Source: Gallionella capsiferriformans ES-2 (GTDB lineage: Bacteria; Pseudomonadota; Gammaproteobacteria; Burkholderiales; Gallionellaceae). Taken from it: 64,000 nucleotides of DNA. Under the pieces are notes generated by a model. The model searched no databases. It saw only the letters and a program-made list of their open reading frames with translations, and was not told the origin of the DNA. Location of the stretch: assembly GCF_000145255.1 (NCBI RefSeq), contig NC_014394.1, positions 1,240,001 through 1,304,000 on the forward strand. The letters are read 5' to 3'. How positions within the stretch are numbered: position 1 is the stretch's first letter; each line of letters starts with the position of its first letter. This document shows, one piece after another, positions 1-8,435 of the stretch. Both the position numbers and the translations under genes were made by a program.

Positions 1-82
1 TGGCTTAATTCTATCAGGTGTTGCGTAATTTATCTCCGCAGGAGATGCAGCCGGGTGCCGTTGCTATTGCAGGTCGGTTAGG

Positions 83-3000
83 TCAGCGGGGACGCTGAAC
101 CTTGAACCAGGTCGCATATAGCGCTGGCAGATAAAATAGTGTTAGCAGTGTCGCAACCAGCAGTCCGCCCATGATAACAATTGCCATGGGTCCCCAGAAT
201 ACGCTGCGAGTGAGCGGAATCATCGCCAGTATCGCCGCGGCGGCCGTGAGCATAATCGGGCGGAAGCGGCGCACGGTGGATTCGACGATCGCATCCCAGT
301 GCTCCATACCTTCATCCAGATCCTGAGTGATTTGATTGAGCAGGATGACTGAGTTGCGCATGATCATGCCTGAGAGTGAAATCATGCCCAGCATGGCAAC
401 GAAGCCAAACGGTACATTAAAGGCCAGCAGCGAGGCCGTCACACCGATAATCCCGAGCGGCGCGGTCAGCAGGGCCAGCGTGACCTGTTTGTATTGCTTG
501 AGTTGAAGCATCAGCAGTGTGATGATCAAAAATCCCATCAGTGGCAAAATTTCGATGATCGAATCCTGTGCCTTGCTGCTGTCCTCCATCGCGCCGCCAG
601 CCTCAATCCGATAGCCCGCCGGCAGGGTGGCGCGGATGCCGGCAAGCTGGCTGTCGATGGCGGCGCTCACATCCGGTGCGCGCACGTCATCGGGAACATC
701 GGCGCGCACGGTGACCACGGGACGCCGGTTCATGCGCCAGATGATGCCGTCCTCTTCCTTTTCGCTGATTTTGGCGATCTGGTTGAGGGGCACGGATTTG
801 CCGTGTTCGCTGTAGAGGTTGAGCTGGCTTAGCGATGCCGGATCGCCACGCTCGGCAGATTCGGCGCGCGCAATAATTTCAATGCGTTTTTCGGCTTCGC
901 GCAGGCTGGTGACCGATAATCCGGAAAGAAAAGCCTGCAGATTTCTGGAGATTTCCTGAGAAGACAAACCGTGGGAACGTCCTTTTTCCTGATCTACCTC
1001 GACGTTGAGAATGTGGATCTTTTCGTTTGAATCGAGTATTACGTTTTTGGTATCGGGATTTTTTTTCACGACGCCTGCGACTTGTTGCGCGATTTCGCGC
1101 AATTTTTCAGGATCGGTCCCGACCACTCTGAATTGCACGGGATAGCCGACAGGAGGTCCATTTTCGAGACGTGAGATGCGTAATCCTGAATCGGGATAGT
1201 CGGTATCGATCATTTTTCGCAGGCGTTTGAGTACGATCTCGCGAGCGGAGCTATCTTTGCTGGTAATCACAATCTGCGCGTAATTGACGCTGGGCAGTGG
1301 TAAATCCAGCGGCAGATAAAATCTGGGGGTGCTGCCGCCCAGATAGCTCGTGTAGTTAATGATGTTGACGTCATTCTGCAGTTCTTTTTCAACGGCAAGC
1401 GCAATGCGTTCGGTGGTGGAAAAAGGGGTTCCTTCCGGTAGCCAGATATCCATCAGCAGCTCAGGCCTTTCTGACGGCGGGAAAAACTCTTGTTCTACTT
1501 TTGAAAATCCCGCTACAGCCATCACGAACAGCAGTGTCGTCAATGCAAGCACGCTTTTTCTGTGATCCAGACACCCTTCAACCAGCACGCGAAAACGGGC
1601 GTAAAAGCCTTCGCGGTAATGGTCTGCCGTTGGTGCGTCGGCCGCTTTCAGCAGCCGGTAACCGATAAACGGGGTGAAAACCACTGCGACCAGCCACGAG
1701 ACGAGCAGGGCGATGGTGACGACGGCGCAAATGGAAAAGGTGTATTCGCCGGCGGACGACTTGGCAAGGCCGACCGGTAAAAAGGCCGCAGCGGTAATCA
1801 GCGTGCCGGTGAGCATCGGAAAGGCGGTACTGGTGTAGGCAAAACTGGCCGCATGCAGTTTGCTGTAACCTTGTTCGAGTTTGACCTTCATCATTTCAAC
1901 GGCGATCATGGCGTCGTCAACCAAGAGGCCCAGCGCGATGATCAGCGCGCCTAATGACACGCGCTGCAAGTCGATGCCGAATAATTCCATTAACAGGAAA
2001 GTGCCGGCTAACACCAGCGGAATCGAGAGCCCCACCACCAGTCCTGCCCGCAGCCCCAGACTCAGAAAACTCACCGCCAGTACGATCGCGAGCGCCTCCA
2101 GCAGTGCGCTCATGAATTCGCTGATGGATTTTTTGACGACGGCGGGTTGATTGGAGATCTGATGTACCGTCACGTCGGCCGGCAGCAGTTTTTTGATGCG
2201 GATAAATTCGCTGTCCAGTGCCAATCCAAGCGAGGTTACGTTGCCCTCAGGTGCCATTGAAATGGCAAGGCTGATGGCGTCCCGCCCCTGTGTACGCATC
2301 TTGAACTCAGCGGGGTCGGCGTACGAACGATAGACGTGGCATACATCGCCCAGCCGGTGTATTTTGCCGCCGGCCTTAATGCCGATGTCCTGTATGCTTT
2401 TGACCGAGCTGAAGTCGCCGCTCACGCGCAGGCGAGTGATGTTGTCGTGAGCGAGCAGCTCGCCTGCCGGCTCCATCGCATTTTGCGCTGTGAGTGCCGT
2501 GGCGATCAGCAGAGGATCGATGCCAAGTGCAGCCATTTTTTTGCTGGAAAATTCGATGTAAATCTTCTCCTGCTGGACGCCCAGCAGTTTGATCTTGCTG
2601 ACGTTTTTGATTCTGAGCAGCTCCTCGCGCACTTTACCGGCTTCGGCGGCTAACTGGGCATTACTCAGCGAATTCGAGGTGAACGCATAGATCGAGGCGT
2701 AAGTTTCGCCGAAATTGTCATTGATAACGGGATCGCCTACACCATCGGGTAGATCGCGGCGCAGGTCGGAGAGCGCTTTTCTGACCTGATTCCATGAGTG
2801 TTCCAGCTCGGCAGGAGGCATCGAATCGCGCAGTGTGACGAAGATGACCGCTTCACCCGCTTTGGAATAGCTGCTGACATTGTCCAGCCAGTGCGTTTCC
2901 TGCAGCTTACGCTCCACGCGGTCGGTGACTTGCTGTTCTATTTCGCGTGCGCTGGCGCCGGGCCATGCCAGCGTGACGGTCATGACCTTGAACGTGAAGT

Positions 3001-3124
3001 CAGGATCTTCTTTTTTGGCCAGTTGTGTGTAGGAAAATAGGCCTGCCAGCAAGAGTGCCGAGAGCGCATACATGAGCAGCGCCTGATGTTTTAGAGCCCA
3101 GGCCGAAAGATTGAAATCTTTCAT
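83..3124 (-). CDS. HAE-type RND efflux permease (TriC/AcrB-like)
   Basis: Inner-membrane proton-driven exporter of 1013 residues, the usual length for the RND family. The N-terminus (KDFNLSAWALKHQ, then KKEDPDFTFKVM) is typical of the TriC-like branch. The TM4 proton-relay motif LLVDDAMIAVE keeps both aspartates. In TM10 the relay lysine of AcrB is replaced by Arg (GMIMRNSVIL). It begins 24 bp after the KAS II gene and is probably the last gene of that transcript. No membrane-fusion or outer-membrane partner is next to it, so it may borrow them from elsewhere, for example the pump operon at 6793-12606. The substrate cannot be told from sequence; the fatty-acid-type neighbours hint at a lipid-like cargo, which is inference. 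Confidence 0.9.
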   Translation of the reverse strand: MKDFNLSAWALKHQALLMYALSALLLAGLFSYTQLAKKEDPDFTFKVMTVTLAWPGASAREIEQQVTDRVERKLQETHWLDNVSSYSKAGEAVIFVTLRDSMPPAELEHSWNQVRKALSDLRRDLPDGVGDPVINDNFGETYASIYAFTSNSLSNAQLAAEAGKVREELLRIKNVSKIKLLGVQQEKIYIEFSSKKMAALGIDPLLIATALTAQNAMEPAGELLAHDNITRLRVSGDFSSVKSIQDIGIKAGGKIHRLGDVCHVYRSYADPAEFKMRTQGRDAISLAISMAPEGNVTSLGLALDSEFIRIKKLLPADVTVHQISNQPAVVKKSISEFMSALLEALAIVLAVSFLSLGLRAGLVVGLSIPLVLAGTFLLMELFGIDLQRVSLGALIIALGLLVDDAMIAVEMMKVKLEQGYSKLHAASFAYTSTAFPMLTGTLITAAAFLPVGLAKSSAGEYTFSICAVVTIALLVSWLVAVVFTPFIGYRLLKAADAPTADHYREGFYARFRVLVEGCLDHRKSVLALTTLLFVMAVAGFSKVEQEFFPPSERPELLMDIWLPEGTPFSTTERIALAVEKELQNDVNIINYTSYLGGSTPRFYLPLDLPLPSVNYAQIVITSKDSSAREIVLKRLRKMIDTDYPDSGLRISRLENGPPVGYPVQFRVVGTDPEKLREIAQQVAGVVKKNPDTKNVILDSNEKIHILNVEVDQEKGRSHGLSSQEISRNLQAFLSGLSVTSLREAEKRIEIIARAESAERGDPASLSQLNLYSEHGKSVPLNQIAKISEKEEDGIIWRMNRRPVVTVRADVPDDVRAPDVSAAIDSQLAGIRATLPAGYRIEAGGAMEDSSKAQDSIIEILPLMGFLIITLLMLQLKQYKQVTLALLTAPLGIIGVTASLLAFNVPFGFVAMLGMISLSGMIMRNSVILLNQITQDLDEGMEHWDAIVESTVRRFRPIMLTAAAAILAMIPLTRSVFWGPMAIVIMGGLLVATLLTLFYLPALYATWFKVQRPR

Positions 3125-3148
3125 CGGTGTGGGGGCGTCAGGTGAAGA

Positions 3149-4390
3149 TTAAGCCACAAAACGCTGCGCAATCAGCACGGCATTGGTGCCGCCGAACGCG
3201 AATGAATTGGACATCACCGCATTGAGCGGTACATTAGTACGGCCTTGATTCGCTACATAGTCGAGGTCACACTCAGGGTCGGGTTGTTGCAGATTGATGG
3301 TTGGGGGGACTGCCTGATGTTGCAGTGCTAAGACGGCCGCCATAAATTCTACCGCACCTGTTGCGCCCATCAGGTGGCCGTGCATGGATTTGGTGGAGCT
3401 CACCGGAATTTTGTAGGCCTCAGCCCCAAAAGCCAGTTTTAAGGCCTTGGTTTCCTCGATGTCGCCCGCTAGTGTGGCGGTGCCGTGTGCGTTGATGTAA
3501 CCGATGTCGGACGGCTGTAACTTTGCATCGCGCAGCGCGCTCAATATTGTGCGTGTCTGGCCCGCTGAGTCAGGCTTGGTAATGTGGCTCGAATCGGACG
3601 AGCAATCGTAGCCTGCCAGTTCGCCGTAAATTTTAGCGCCGCGTTGGATCGCACGTTCCGCGTCTTCGAGCACCAGCACCGCAGCGCCTTCGCCTAAAAC
3701 CAGTCCGTTGCGATTTTTCGAGAAGGGTTTGCAGGATGCGCCGGGATCTTCCGGATCTTCATGCGCCAGCGTGCGCAGGGCTTCCCATGCTTTCATAGCG
3801 CCCAGCGTCAGCATGGCTTCAGCACCGCCGGCTAACATGACATCCGCGTAACCGTGCTTGATCTGCCGGTAAGCTTCGCCCACGGCAATCGCAGATGATG
3901 AGCATGCGGTCGAGTAGGTGATGTTCGGGCCTTGCAGATGGTATTTGATCGACAGGTGTGAGGCGGCTGCATTGTTCATGCTAAGCAGTACGCTCAGCGG
4001 TTTGATGCGCGGGTTGTTGCGTTTGAAAACTTCGACATAACCGTCTTCGAGTGTACCGGCACCGCCCAGACACGAACCCATATAGACGCCTGCGCGAGAG
4101 TATTCTGTCTCGTCAAGCACGAGTTGTGCATCCTGCACGGCTTGTTCAGCCGCGACCAGCGCCATCTGGCTGAATCGTTCGATGCCGGTGAGCTGGATTT
4201 TTGAAAAATGTGCGGCAGGATTGAAGTCATCGACGGAGGCTGCGATCTTGATGGAGAGCTGATCAACAAAGCTGCAGGTGAGTGGCTTGATGCCGGATCG
4301 CCCTGCCATCAGATTGTTGAAAAACTCCTCAGGTGATGAGCCCGCAGGGGATACGATCCCTAATCCTGTGATGACAACGCGTCTGCTCAT
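3149..4390 (-). CDS. beta-ketoacyl-ACP synthase II-type condensing enzyme
   Basis: A 413-residue thiolase-fold enzyme that would condense an acyl group with malonyl-ACP. The catalytic Cys is near residue 163 (YSTACSSSA), with His in INAHGTATLAGD, Lys in SSTKSMHGH and the second His in HGHLMGATGA. The glycine-rich end SFAFGGTNA is also present. All key residues are intact. It lies 9 bp after an acyl carrier protein gene and before an RND pump, not inside a fabD-fabG-acpP cluster. It may therefore be a secondary, pathway-dedicated KAS rather than the housekeeping FabF, although the sequence alone cannot exclude the latter. Confidence 0.93.
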   Translation of the reverse strand: MSRRVVITGLGIVSPAGSSPEEFFNNLMAGRSGIKPLTCSFVDQLSIKIAASVDDFNPAAHFSKIQLTGIERFSQMALVAAEQAVQDAQLVLDETEYSRAGVYMGSCLGGAGTLEDGYVEVFKRNNPRIKPLSVLLSMNNAAASHLSIKYHLQGPNITYSTACSSSAIAVGEAYRQIKHGYADVMLAGGAEAMLTLGAMKAWEALRTLAHEDPEDPGASCKPFSKNRNGLVLGEGAAVLVLEDAERAIQRGAKIYGELAGYDCSSDSSHITKPDSAGQTRTILSALRDAKLQPSDIGYINAHGTATLAGDIEETKALKLAFGAEAYKIPVSSTKSMHGHLMGATGAVEFMAAVLALQHQAVPPTINLQQPDPECDLDYVANQGRTNVPLNAVMSNSFAFGGTNAVLIAQRFVA

Positions 4391-4399
4391 GCCGTGTGA

Positions 4400-4639
4400 T
4401 TAAGCCGCTTGTTCGGCGACAATTCTGTCGACCAGATCGGTCACGTCCTGCAGTGTTTTGATTTCGACCCGTTCATCGGGTAATTTGATTTTTAGCTCAT
4501 CTTCAAGATTGAACATGAATTCGATGACGGAGAGGGAATCGAGTCCCAGACTCTCCAGCGTTGCATCGGGTGTCAGGCTTTCAATTTTCAGGTCGAATTG
4601 TTCGACCATCATGCGCTGTATGGTTGGTAGTGAACTCAT
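4400..4639 (-). CDS. acyl carrier protein
   Basis: A 79-residue acidic protein with the phosphopantetheine site LGLDSLSVIEF, in which the Ser of DSL carries the prosthetic group. The size and three-helix pattern fit an ACP. The sequence departs from housekeeping AcpP (for example MMVEQFDLKIESLTPD at the N-terminus), so it probably serves the adjacent KAS. A TATAAT-like -10 lies upstream on the minus strand (4672-4677) in the 109-bp gap after the hydrolase gene, so the ACP and KAS could have their own promoter; no good -35 is visible. Confidence 0.92.
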   Translation of the reverse strand: MSSLPTIQRMMVEQFDLKIESLTPDATLESLGLDSLSVIEFMFNLEDELKIKLPDERVEIKTLQDVTDLVDRIVAEQAA

Positions 4640-4748
4640 AGCTTAGTGTCTTGTTAAATTATTTGCGGCGAATTATAACTGAAACAGTCCTAAAATTGAG
4701 ACGTTTTTGCAAGGATTAGCTAGCAGCATGAGCTGGTGCTTGCTGATT

Positions 4749-5570
4749 TCAGGGCAGGGAGCTGACTTTTTCAGCTTGTGTCGAGTTAAAAAATCGTATG
4801 GTTTCGCTGGCAACCTGTTCTCTGTCGTTATCCACGGTGATCATGTGATAGCTATTGCCCAACATGACGCACTCCCGTTGTTTTGATCCGATATGCTGCA
4901 TCACATATTCCGCGCTGCGCGGCGAACAGACATCGTCTTCTGTCGCGTGGATGACCAACGTCGGGGTTTCGATTGCAGGCAGGCGTGCTTTGACGGCTTT
5001 AATCAGCAATTCGGCCTCGTGTATGGCGGGCAGGCATAGATTCGAGACGGCGGCAATTGAGGATTCTTTGTGATTCATTTCGCGAATCACCCATTTGCGC
5101 AATTGTTCGTTTTTGATGCCAAAAGGCGGGCGGCCGGAATAGCTGTAAAAATAGCGAAACGGCGTGTAGTAGCCGATCGGCAGCACGAAGCGGTACCAGG
5201 GGATGCTCCAGCCGTCGTAATACAGGGTCGTGCTCAGTAAAGACAAGGCCGCGACGTCGCTGCCCGAGTCTGCCGCAACGCTCAGCGCTAAGACCGCACC
5301 GATACATAGACCGCCGAGTGATACGGTGGTGTGCGTTTGCTTCAGGATCGCCACTTCATCTAAGACCAGTTTGTGCCAGTCCTGCCAGGGTGTGACGGAA
5401 TGCGTGGTATCGCCATCGTGGTAACCGTAGCCGGCAAAGTGCGGTACGTACACCGAGTAGCCTGCCTGATTTAAGCGCTTTGCCAGCGGGAGCATTTCTG
5501 TCGGGCCGCCTTGCAGTCCATGCACCAGCAACACCGCGTGTTCGCCGCCAACTAATTTAACTGTATCCAT
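4749..5570 (-). CDS. alpha/beta hydrolase with cysteine nucleophile box (carboxylesterase-like)
   Basis: A 273-residue cytosolic alpha/beta-fold protein resembling Est30-type carboxylesterases. The oxyanion loop is LLVHGLQGGP near residue 17. The nucleophile elbow reads SLGGLCIGA with Cys at about residue 89 where esterases have Ser. A candidate acid (HATEDDV) and the catalytic His (NSYHMITVDND) are kept. A Cys elbow is known in dienelactone hydrolases and PHA synthases, so acyl transfer or thioester chemistry is possible. It is the first gene of the cluster with ACP and KAS, which suggests an ACP-bound acyl substrate; that is inference. Confidence 0.8.
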   Translation of the reverse strand: MDTVKLVGGEHAVLLVHGLQGGPTEMLPLAKRLNQAGYSVYVPHFAGYGYHDGDTTHSVTPWQDWHKLVLDEVAILKQTHTTVSLGGLCIGAVLALSVAADSGSDVAALSLLSTTLYYDGWSIPWYRFVLPIGYYTPFRYFYSYSGRPPFGIKNEQLRKWVIREMNHKESSIAAVSNLCLPAIHEAELLIKAVKARLPAIETPTLVIHATEDDVCSPRSAEYVMQHIGSKQRECVMLGNSYHMITVDNDREQVASETIRFFNSTQAEKVSSLP

Positions 5571-5606
5571 TCATTTGGCCTGTATTTACGTCGCGTCTGA
5601 TGACTA

Positions 5607-5668
5607 GGCCCCTGTGACAGGTGGCAGGTCAGTTTTCAGCAAGGGTTCACACTTGCTCAGAAGGGGCC
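5607..5668 (-). other. nested inverted repeats upstream of the hydrolase gene
   Basis: A 62-bp element that can fold as a multi-branch structure. The outer arms are GGCCCCT (5607-5613) and AGGGGCC (5662-5668), and one inner stem pairs AGCAAG (5638-5643) with CTTGCT (5652-5657). A third short helix (TGAC with GTCA) is possible at about 5615-5631. It lies just downstream of a TATAAT-like -10 on the minus strand (5671-5676), between the methyltransferase stop and the hydrolase start. It could be a leader RNA structure, an operator or a U-tract-less terminator of the upstream operon. I do not recognise it as a known riboswitch. Confidence 0.4.
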
Positions 5669-5716
5669 GGATTATAGGGTATTCGTGCGTGGTGTCGTCA
5701 GAAAAGTCTGTTCAAT

Positions 5717-6538
5717 TTAGTAAATAAAACGGTCGCGCAGTGCTTCCAGATTCAATTCCTCAAGAATGCTCGATAGGCGTTGTTGCGCATCTTTGCGCGG
5801 TTGACCCTGATGTTTCGCAATGATGAGCTCATTTTTCATTGAGTGTTCCCAGCCCACCAGTTCAGTGACGGTCACCTGATAACCGCGGGATTCGAGCAGC
5901 AGGCAGCGCAGCACGTTAGTCAGGTGGCTGCCGAATTCGCGACTATGGATAGGGTGGCGCCAGATTTCGGAGAGCGGGGTTTTTGCAAAGGATTGATTTT
6001 TATGTTTATTTAGCACGCTTGAGACTTCAGCCTGGCAGCAGGGGACCAGTACGATATATTTTGCGCGCTTGTGCAGGGCGAATTTGATGGCGTCATCGGT
6101 GGCGGTGTTGCAGGCGTGCAGTGCGGTGACGATGTCGATCTGCTCTGGCAGTTCGGTCGAATGGATGGATTCTTCCACGGATAAATTCAGGAAAGTCATG
6201 CGCGAAAACTGTAGTTTGTCGGCTAATTCCTGAGATTTGGCGACCAGCGCTTCGCGGGTTTCGATGCCGTAAACGTGGCCGGATTCGAGCGATTTTAGGA
6301 ATAAATCGTAGAGGATGAAACCCAGATAGGACTTGCCCGCGCCGTGATCGGCCAGCGTGAGCCCGGGTTTAACGGCGAGCAGTTCCTTGAGTAGCGGTTC
6401 GATAAAGTGGTAGAGATGGTAGACCTGCTTGAGTTTTCGGCGGCTATCCTGATTGAGCTTGCCGTCGCGCGTCAGGATGTGCAGTTCTTTGAGCAGTTCG
6501 ATCGATTGTTCGGCTTTAATTTCAGGTATGTGTGACAT
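5717..6538 (-). CDS. class I SAM-dependent methyltransferase (Methyltransf_32-like)
   Basis: A 273-residue protein with an SAM-binding motif I of the form LADHGAGKSYLGF near residue 62, an acidic strand end at YGIETRE, and family-type motifs ALHACNTATDDAI and LVPCCQ. Such proteins are usually annotated as methyltransferase-domain proteins of unknown substrate; the CC motif is shared with RNA-modifying relatives. It starts 3 bp after the SemiSWEET gene, so it is read with the metal-efflux operon, yet it has no evident role in metal transport. The function remains open. Confidence 0.75.
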   Translation of the reverse strand: MSHIPEIKAEQSIELLKELHILTRDGKLNQDSRRKLKQVYHLYHFIEPLLKELLAVKPGLTLADHGAGKSYLGFILYDLFLKSLESGHVYGIETREALVAKSQELADKLQFSRMTFLNLSVEESIHSTELPEQIDIVTALHACNTATDDAIKFALHKRAKYIVLVPCCQAEVSSVLNKHKNQSFAKTPLSEIWRHPIHSREFGSHLTNVLRCLLLESRGYQVTVTELVGWEHSMKNELIIAKHQGQPRKDAQQRLSSILEELNLEALRDRFIY

Positions 6539-6541
6539 CAG

Positions 6542-6796
6542 TTATCCAAATTTAAGTTTCATCAGCAGGACAATTCCTGCCAGCAGCAGTGTGATGAAAT
6601 TGGCGATGATGATAGGCCAAGCGTTCAACAGCATGCCATATCCCAGCCAAAGTGCAACACCTGTGGTGAACAGTGCGTACATGCCGAGCGATATGTCGGC
6701 CGTATGGCGCGTGCGCCACACCTGCCAGGCTTGCGGGATAAAGGCCGTGGTGGTCAGCGTGGCGGCGAGGCTGCCGATGATCTCTGCGCTGATCAT
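6542..6796 (-). CDS. SemiSWEET / PQ-loop small transporter
   Basis: An 84-residue protein with three membrane helices and the PQ-loop signature TTAFIPQAWQVWRTR, followed by ISLGMYALFTTGVALWLGYG. SemiSWEETs form dimers that move small sugars or similar solutes across the inner membrane. I chose the ATG at 6796 because it overlaps the stop of the upstream channel gene as ATGA; a longer reading to 6823 adds nine residues without family likeness. Its place in a heavy-metal RND operon is unusual. Substrate unknown. Confidence 0.85.
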   Translation of the reverse strand: MISAEIIGSLAATLTTTAFIPQAWQVWRTRHTADISLGMYALFTTGVALWLGYGMLLNAWPIIIANFITLLLAGIVLLMKLKFG

Positions 6797-8127
6797 GGCA
6801 GGTGCGCTTCCTCTTGCGCCCACAACAGGTGCGCATCGAGCAGCAGACGGTAATGCGCCTCGTTGGCATCCAGTTGCGCGAGATTTTCGGCCATGGAGGA
6901 TTCCAGCGCAACGCGGCGGGCGTTCAGACTGTCGGACAGGGACGCCTCACCTAAGGTGTAGGCGCGCGCAACCAGTTCGGCGTTGCTGCGGATGAATTGT
7001 GCGGCATCACGCGCCTGCTGCCAGCTAGCAAAACTCTGTACCGCCTGCAAATGGGCGGCAAAAATATCGCCTTCCAGGCGTCGTTTGACGTAGGTTTCCT
7101 GATCGATAGCAATGGCTGCTTGTTGCGCAACCCCTTCAGCGGTCGCGCTGCGATGTCCGAAGGAGATCGGTACGGTGAGATATACGCCGGCCACTTTTTC
7201 ATTGCCACCCATCTCATTTGAATAGCGCAGACCGACCGTCGGATCGGGAATCCGGTCGGCGCGGCTGCGATCGGCGAGCAGCTGCTGGACGTGCGTGTGC
7301 GCCTGCACCATGGCGAGTTCGTGATTGTCATCTAAGATGCGTGATTTCCAGAATGCGAAATCATGCTCGATCGCCACCGGCGTTACGGTGTTTGGCTTTT
7401 CCGGTAATTGAACGGCCGGGAAGGGGCGCGCCAGATCGTTGCCGGCAAGTTGCGCGCGCAATTGCGCCTGATGCCAGGCAACGCCGGCCTGTGCCGCGGC
7501 AGCTTGGGCCAGATTGAGCTCAAGTTTGGGTGCGTCCCCCGCTTTTACGCGCTTTTCGGTCATCTGAGACTGCTGATTGAGGATATCCCGTTGCTTTTGC
7601 CAAAGTAGCGCACTCGCCTGTTCGCGTTGCCAGTTAAACCAAAGTTTTAACAGCAGTCGTCCGGCTTCATGGTGTGCGTCGCCTAAGGCATATTCGGCAC
7701 GTGACACGCCGGCGGCACCAATATCTTCATCTATACCGACCTTGTTGATCAGACGCAACGGGCGCTCTAAAGCGACATCCCATTCCTTGAGCTTTTGCCC
7801 GGTATTGACGATATTGCGCTGCGAGGAGCCAGCGCGCAGGTTGAATTCATAGCTGCCGCTGTTCCATTTGCGCTGATTGGCCTGCTCCATCTTGAGTCCG
7901 CTGGCCGCATTGAGCACCAGCAGGTGTTCGTTCAGCGCGCGCTCAACTTGCGCCGGCGGCGGCAGATCAGGCCGGTTAATCTCTGCCGCATTGGTGAATC
8001 CCGTGAGTAATGACGCGCTAACGAAATAACTTACGACTAACGCCTGAGCGTAGCGGTCGCAGCTTGAGCTGCGGGAACCGCACGGCCTACCCCTTGCGGG
8101 TGTACGACTTACGACTGTTTTTATCAT
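6793..8127 (-). CDS. TolC/CzcC-type outer-membrane channel of heavy-metal efflux, with extended signal region
   Basis: A 444-residue outer-membrane efflux protein forming the exit duct of the RND complex. Long heptad-rich helices (for example LELNLAQAAAAQAG and ARAYTLGEASLSDSLNARR) mark the two OEP repeats. The N-terminus is odd: MIKTVVS is followed by 26 Arg/Ser/Cys-rich residues, then LVVSYFVSASLLTGFTNAA. Those 26 codons come from a 78-bp insertion bounded by a 10-bp direct repeat; without it the protein would start with a normal signal peptide, MIKTVVSYFVSASLL. The frame is kept, so export through a long basic n-region may still work. It overlaps both neighbours by ATGA. Confidence 0.88.
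   Translation of the reverse strand: MIKTVVSRTPARGRPCGSRSSSCDRYAQALVVSYFVSASLLTGFTNAAEINRPDLPPPAQVERALNEHLLVLNAASGLKMEQANQRKWNSGSYEFNLRAGSSQRNIVNTGQKLKEWDVALERPLRLINKVGIDEDIGAAGVSRAEYALGDAHHEAGRLLLKLWFNWQREQASALLWQKQRDILNQQSQMTEKRVKAGDAPKLELNLAQAAAAQAGVAWHQAQLRAQLAGNDLARPFPAVQLPEKPNTVTPVAIEHDFAFWKSRILDDNHELAMVQAHTHVQQLLADRSRADRIPDPTVGLRYSNEMGGNEKVAGVYLTVPISFGHRSATAEGVAQQAAIAIDQETYVKRRLEGDIFAAHLQAVQSFASWQQARDAAQFIRSNAELVARAYTLGEASLSDSLNARRVALESSMAENLAQLDANEAHYRLLLDAHLLWAQEEAHLP
8029..8116. repeat. 78-bp in-frame insertion bounded by a 10-bp direct repeat
   Basis: ACTTACGACT occurs at 8029-8038 and again at 8107-8116, exactly 78 bp apart. Between them lies a strong hairpin (GCGGT-CGCAGCT-tg-AGCTGCG-gga-ACCGC, about 8053-8081) and a second weaker one (TACCCC/GGGTGTA). 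On the coding strand each repeat encodes Val-Val-Ser. Deleting one unit restores a conventional signal peptide. It looks like a small palindromic element with target duplication, or a slipped duplication. No second copy was seen in this window. Confidence 0.7.
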
Positions 8128-8435
8128 GCCAGCCTCCCGAATTCGATCACCGGGGTCATCCAGTAGGCTATTTCCGGATTGGCTTCGTGGCGTTTGAGGT
8201 GTGCGATCAGTTCGTGCGCATCATCGCAGTTCATGACGGAGACGATTTGCACGCGTTGCGAGCGGCCGCGTACCTGTTCGAGCATGCTGGGCAGCTTTTC
8301 CTTCTGGCTGCCGCCTTCGATGCGGGTCAGCGAAAAGCCGCGTACCCAGTCCGGGTGTTCGAGCAGATGGTCGACCAGACGCTCTTCCTGCGATTTGTGA
8401 CACACCAGCGTCAGACAGCAATTCATTTCTTTCAT
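8124..8435 (-). CDS. DUF3240 family protein
   Basis: A 103-residue cytosolic protein with the DUF3240 hallmarks: NCCLTLVCHKSQEERLVDHL at the start, EQVRGRSQRVQI in the middle and IAYWMTPVIEFGRL at the end. The family sits beside CzcA/CusA-type pumps and probably has a PII/CutA-like ferredoxin fold, which suggests a sensory or regulatory role in metal efflux; that part is inference. Its ATG overlaps the pump stop and its stop overlaps the channel start, both as ATGA, so translation is likely coupled. The Cys pair near the N-terminus could touch metal. Confidence 0.8.
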   Translation of the reverse strand: MKEMNCCLTLVCHKSQEERLVDHLLEHPDWVRGFSLTRIEGGSQKEKLPSMLEQVRGRSQRVQIVSVMNCDDAHELIAHLKRHEANPEIAYWMTPVIEFGRLA

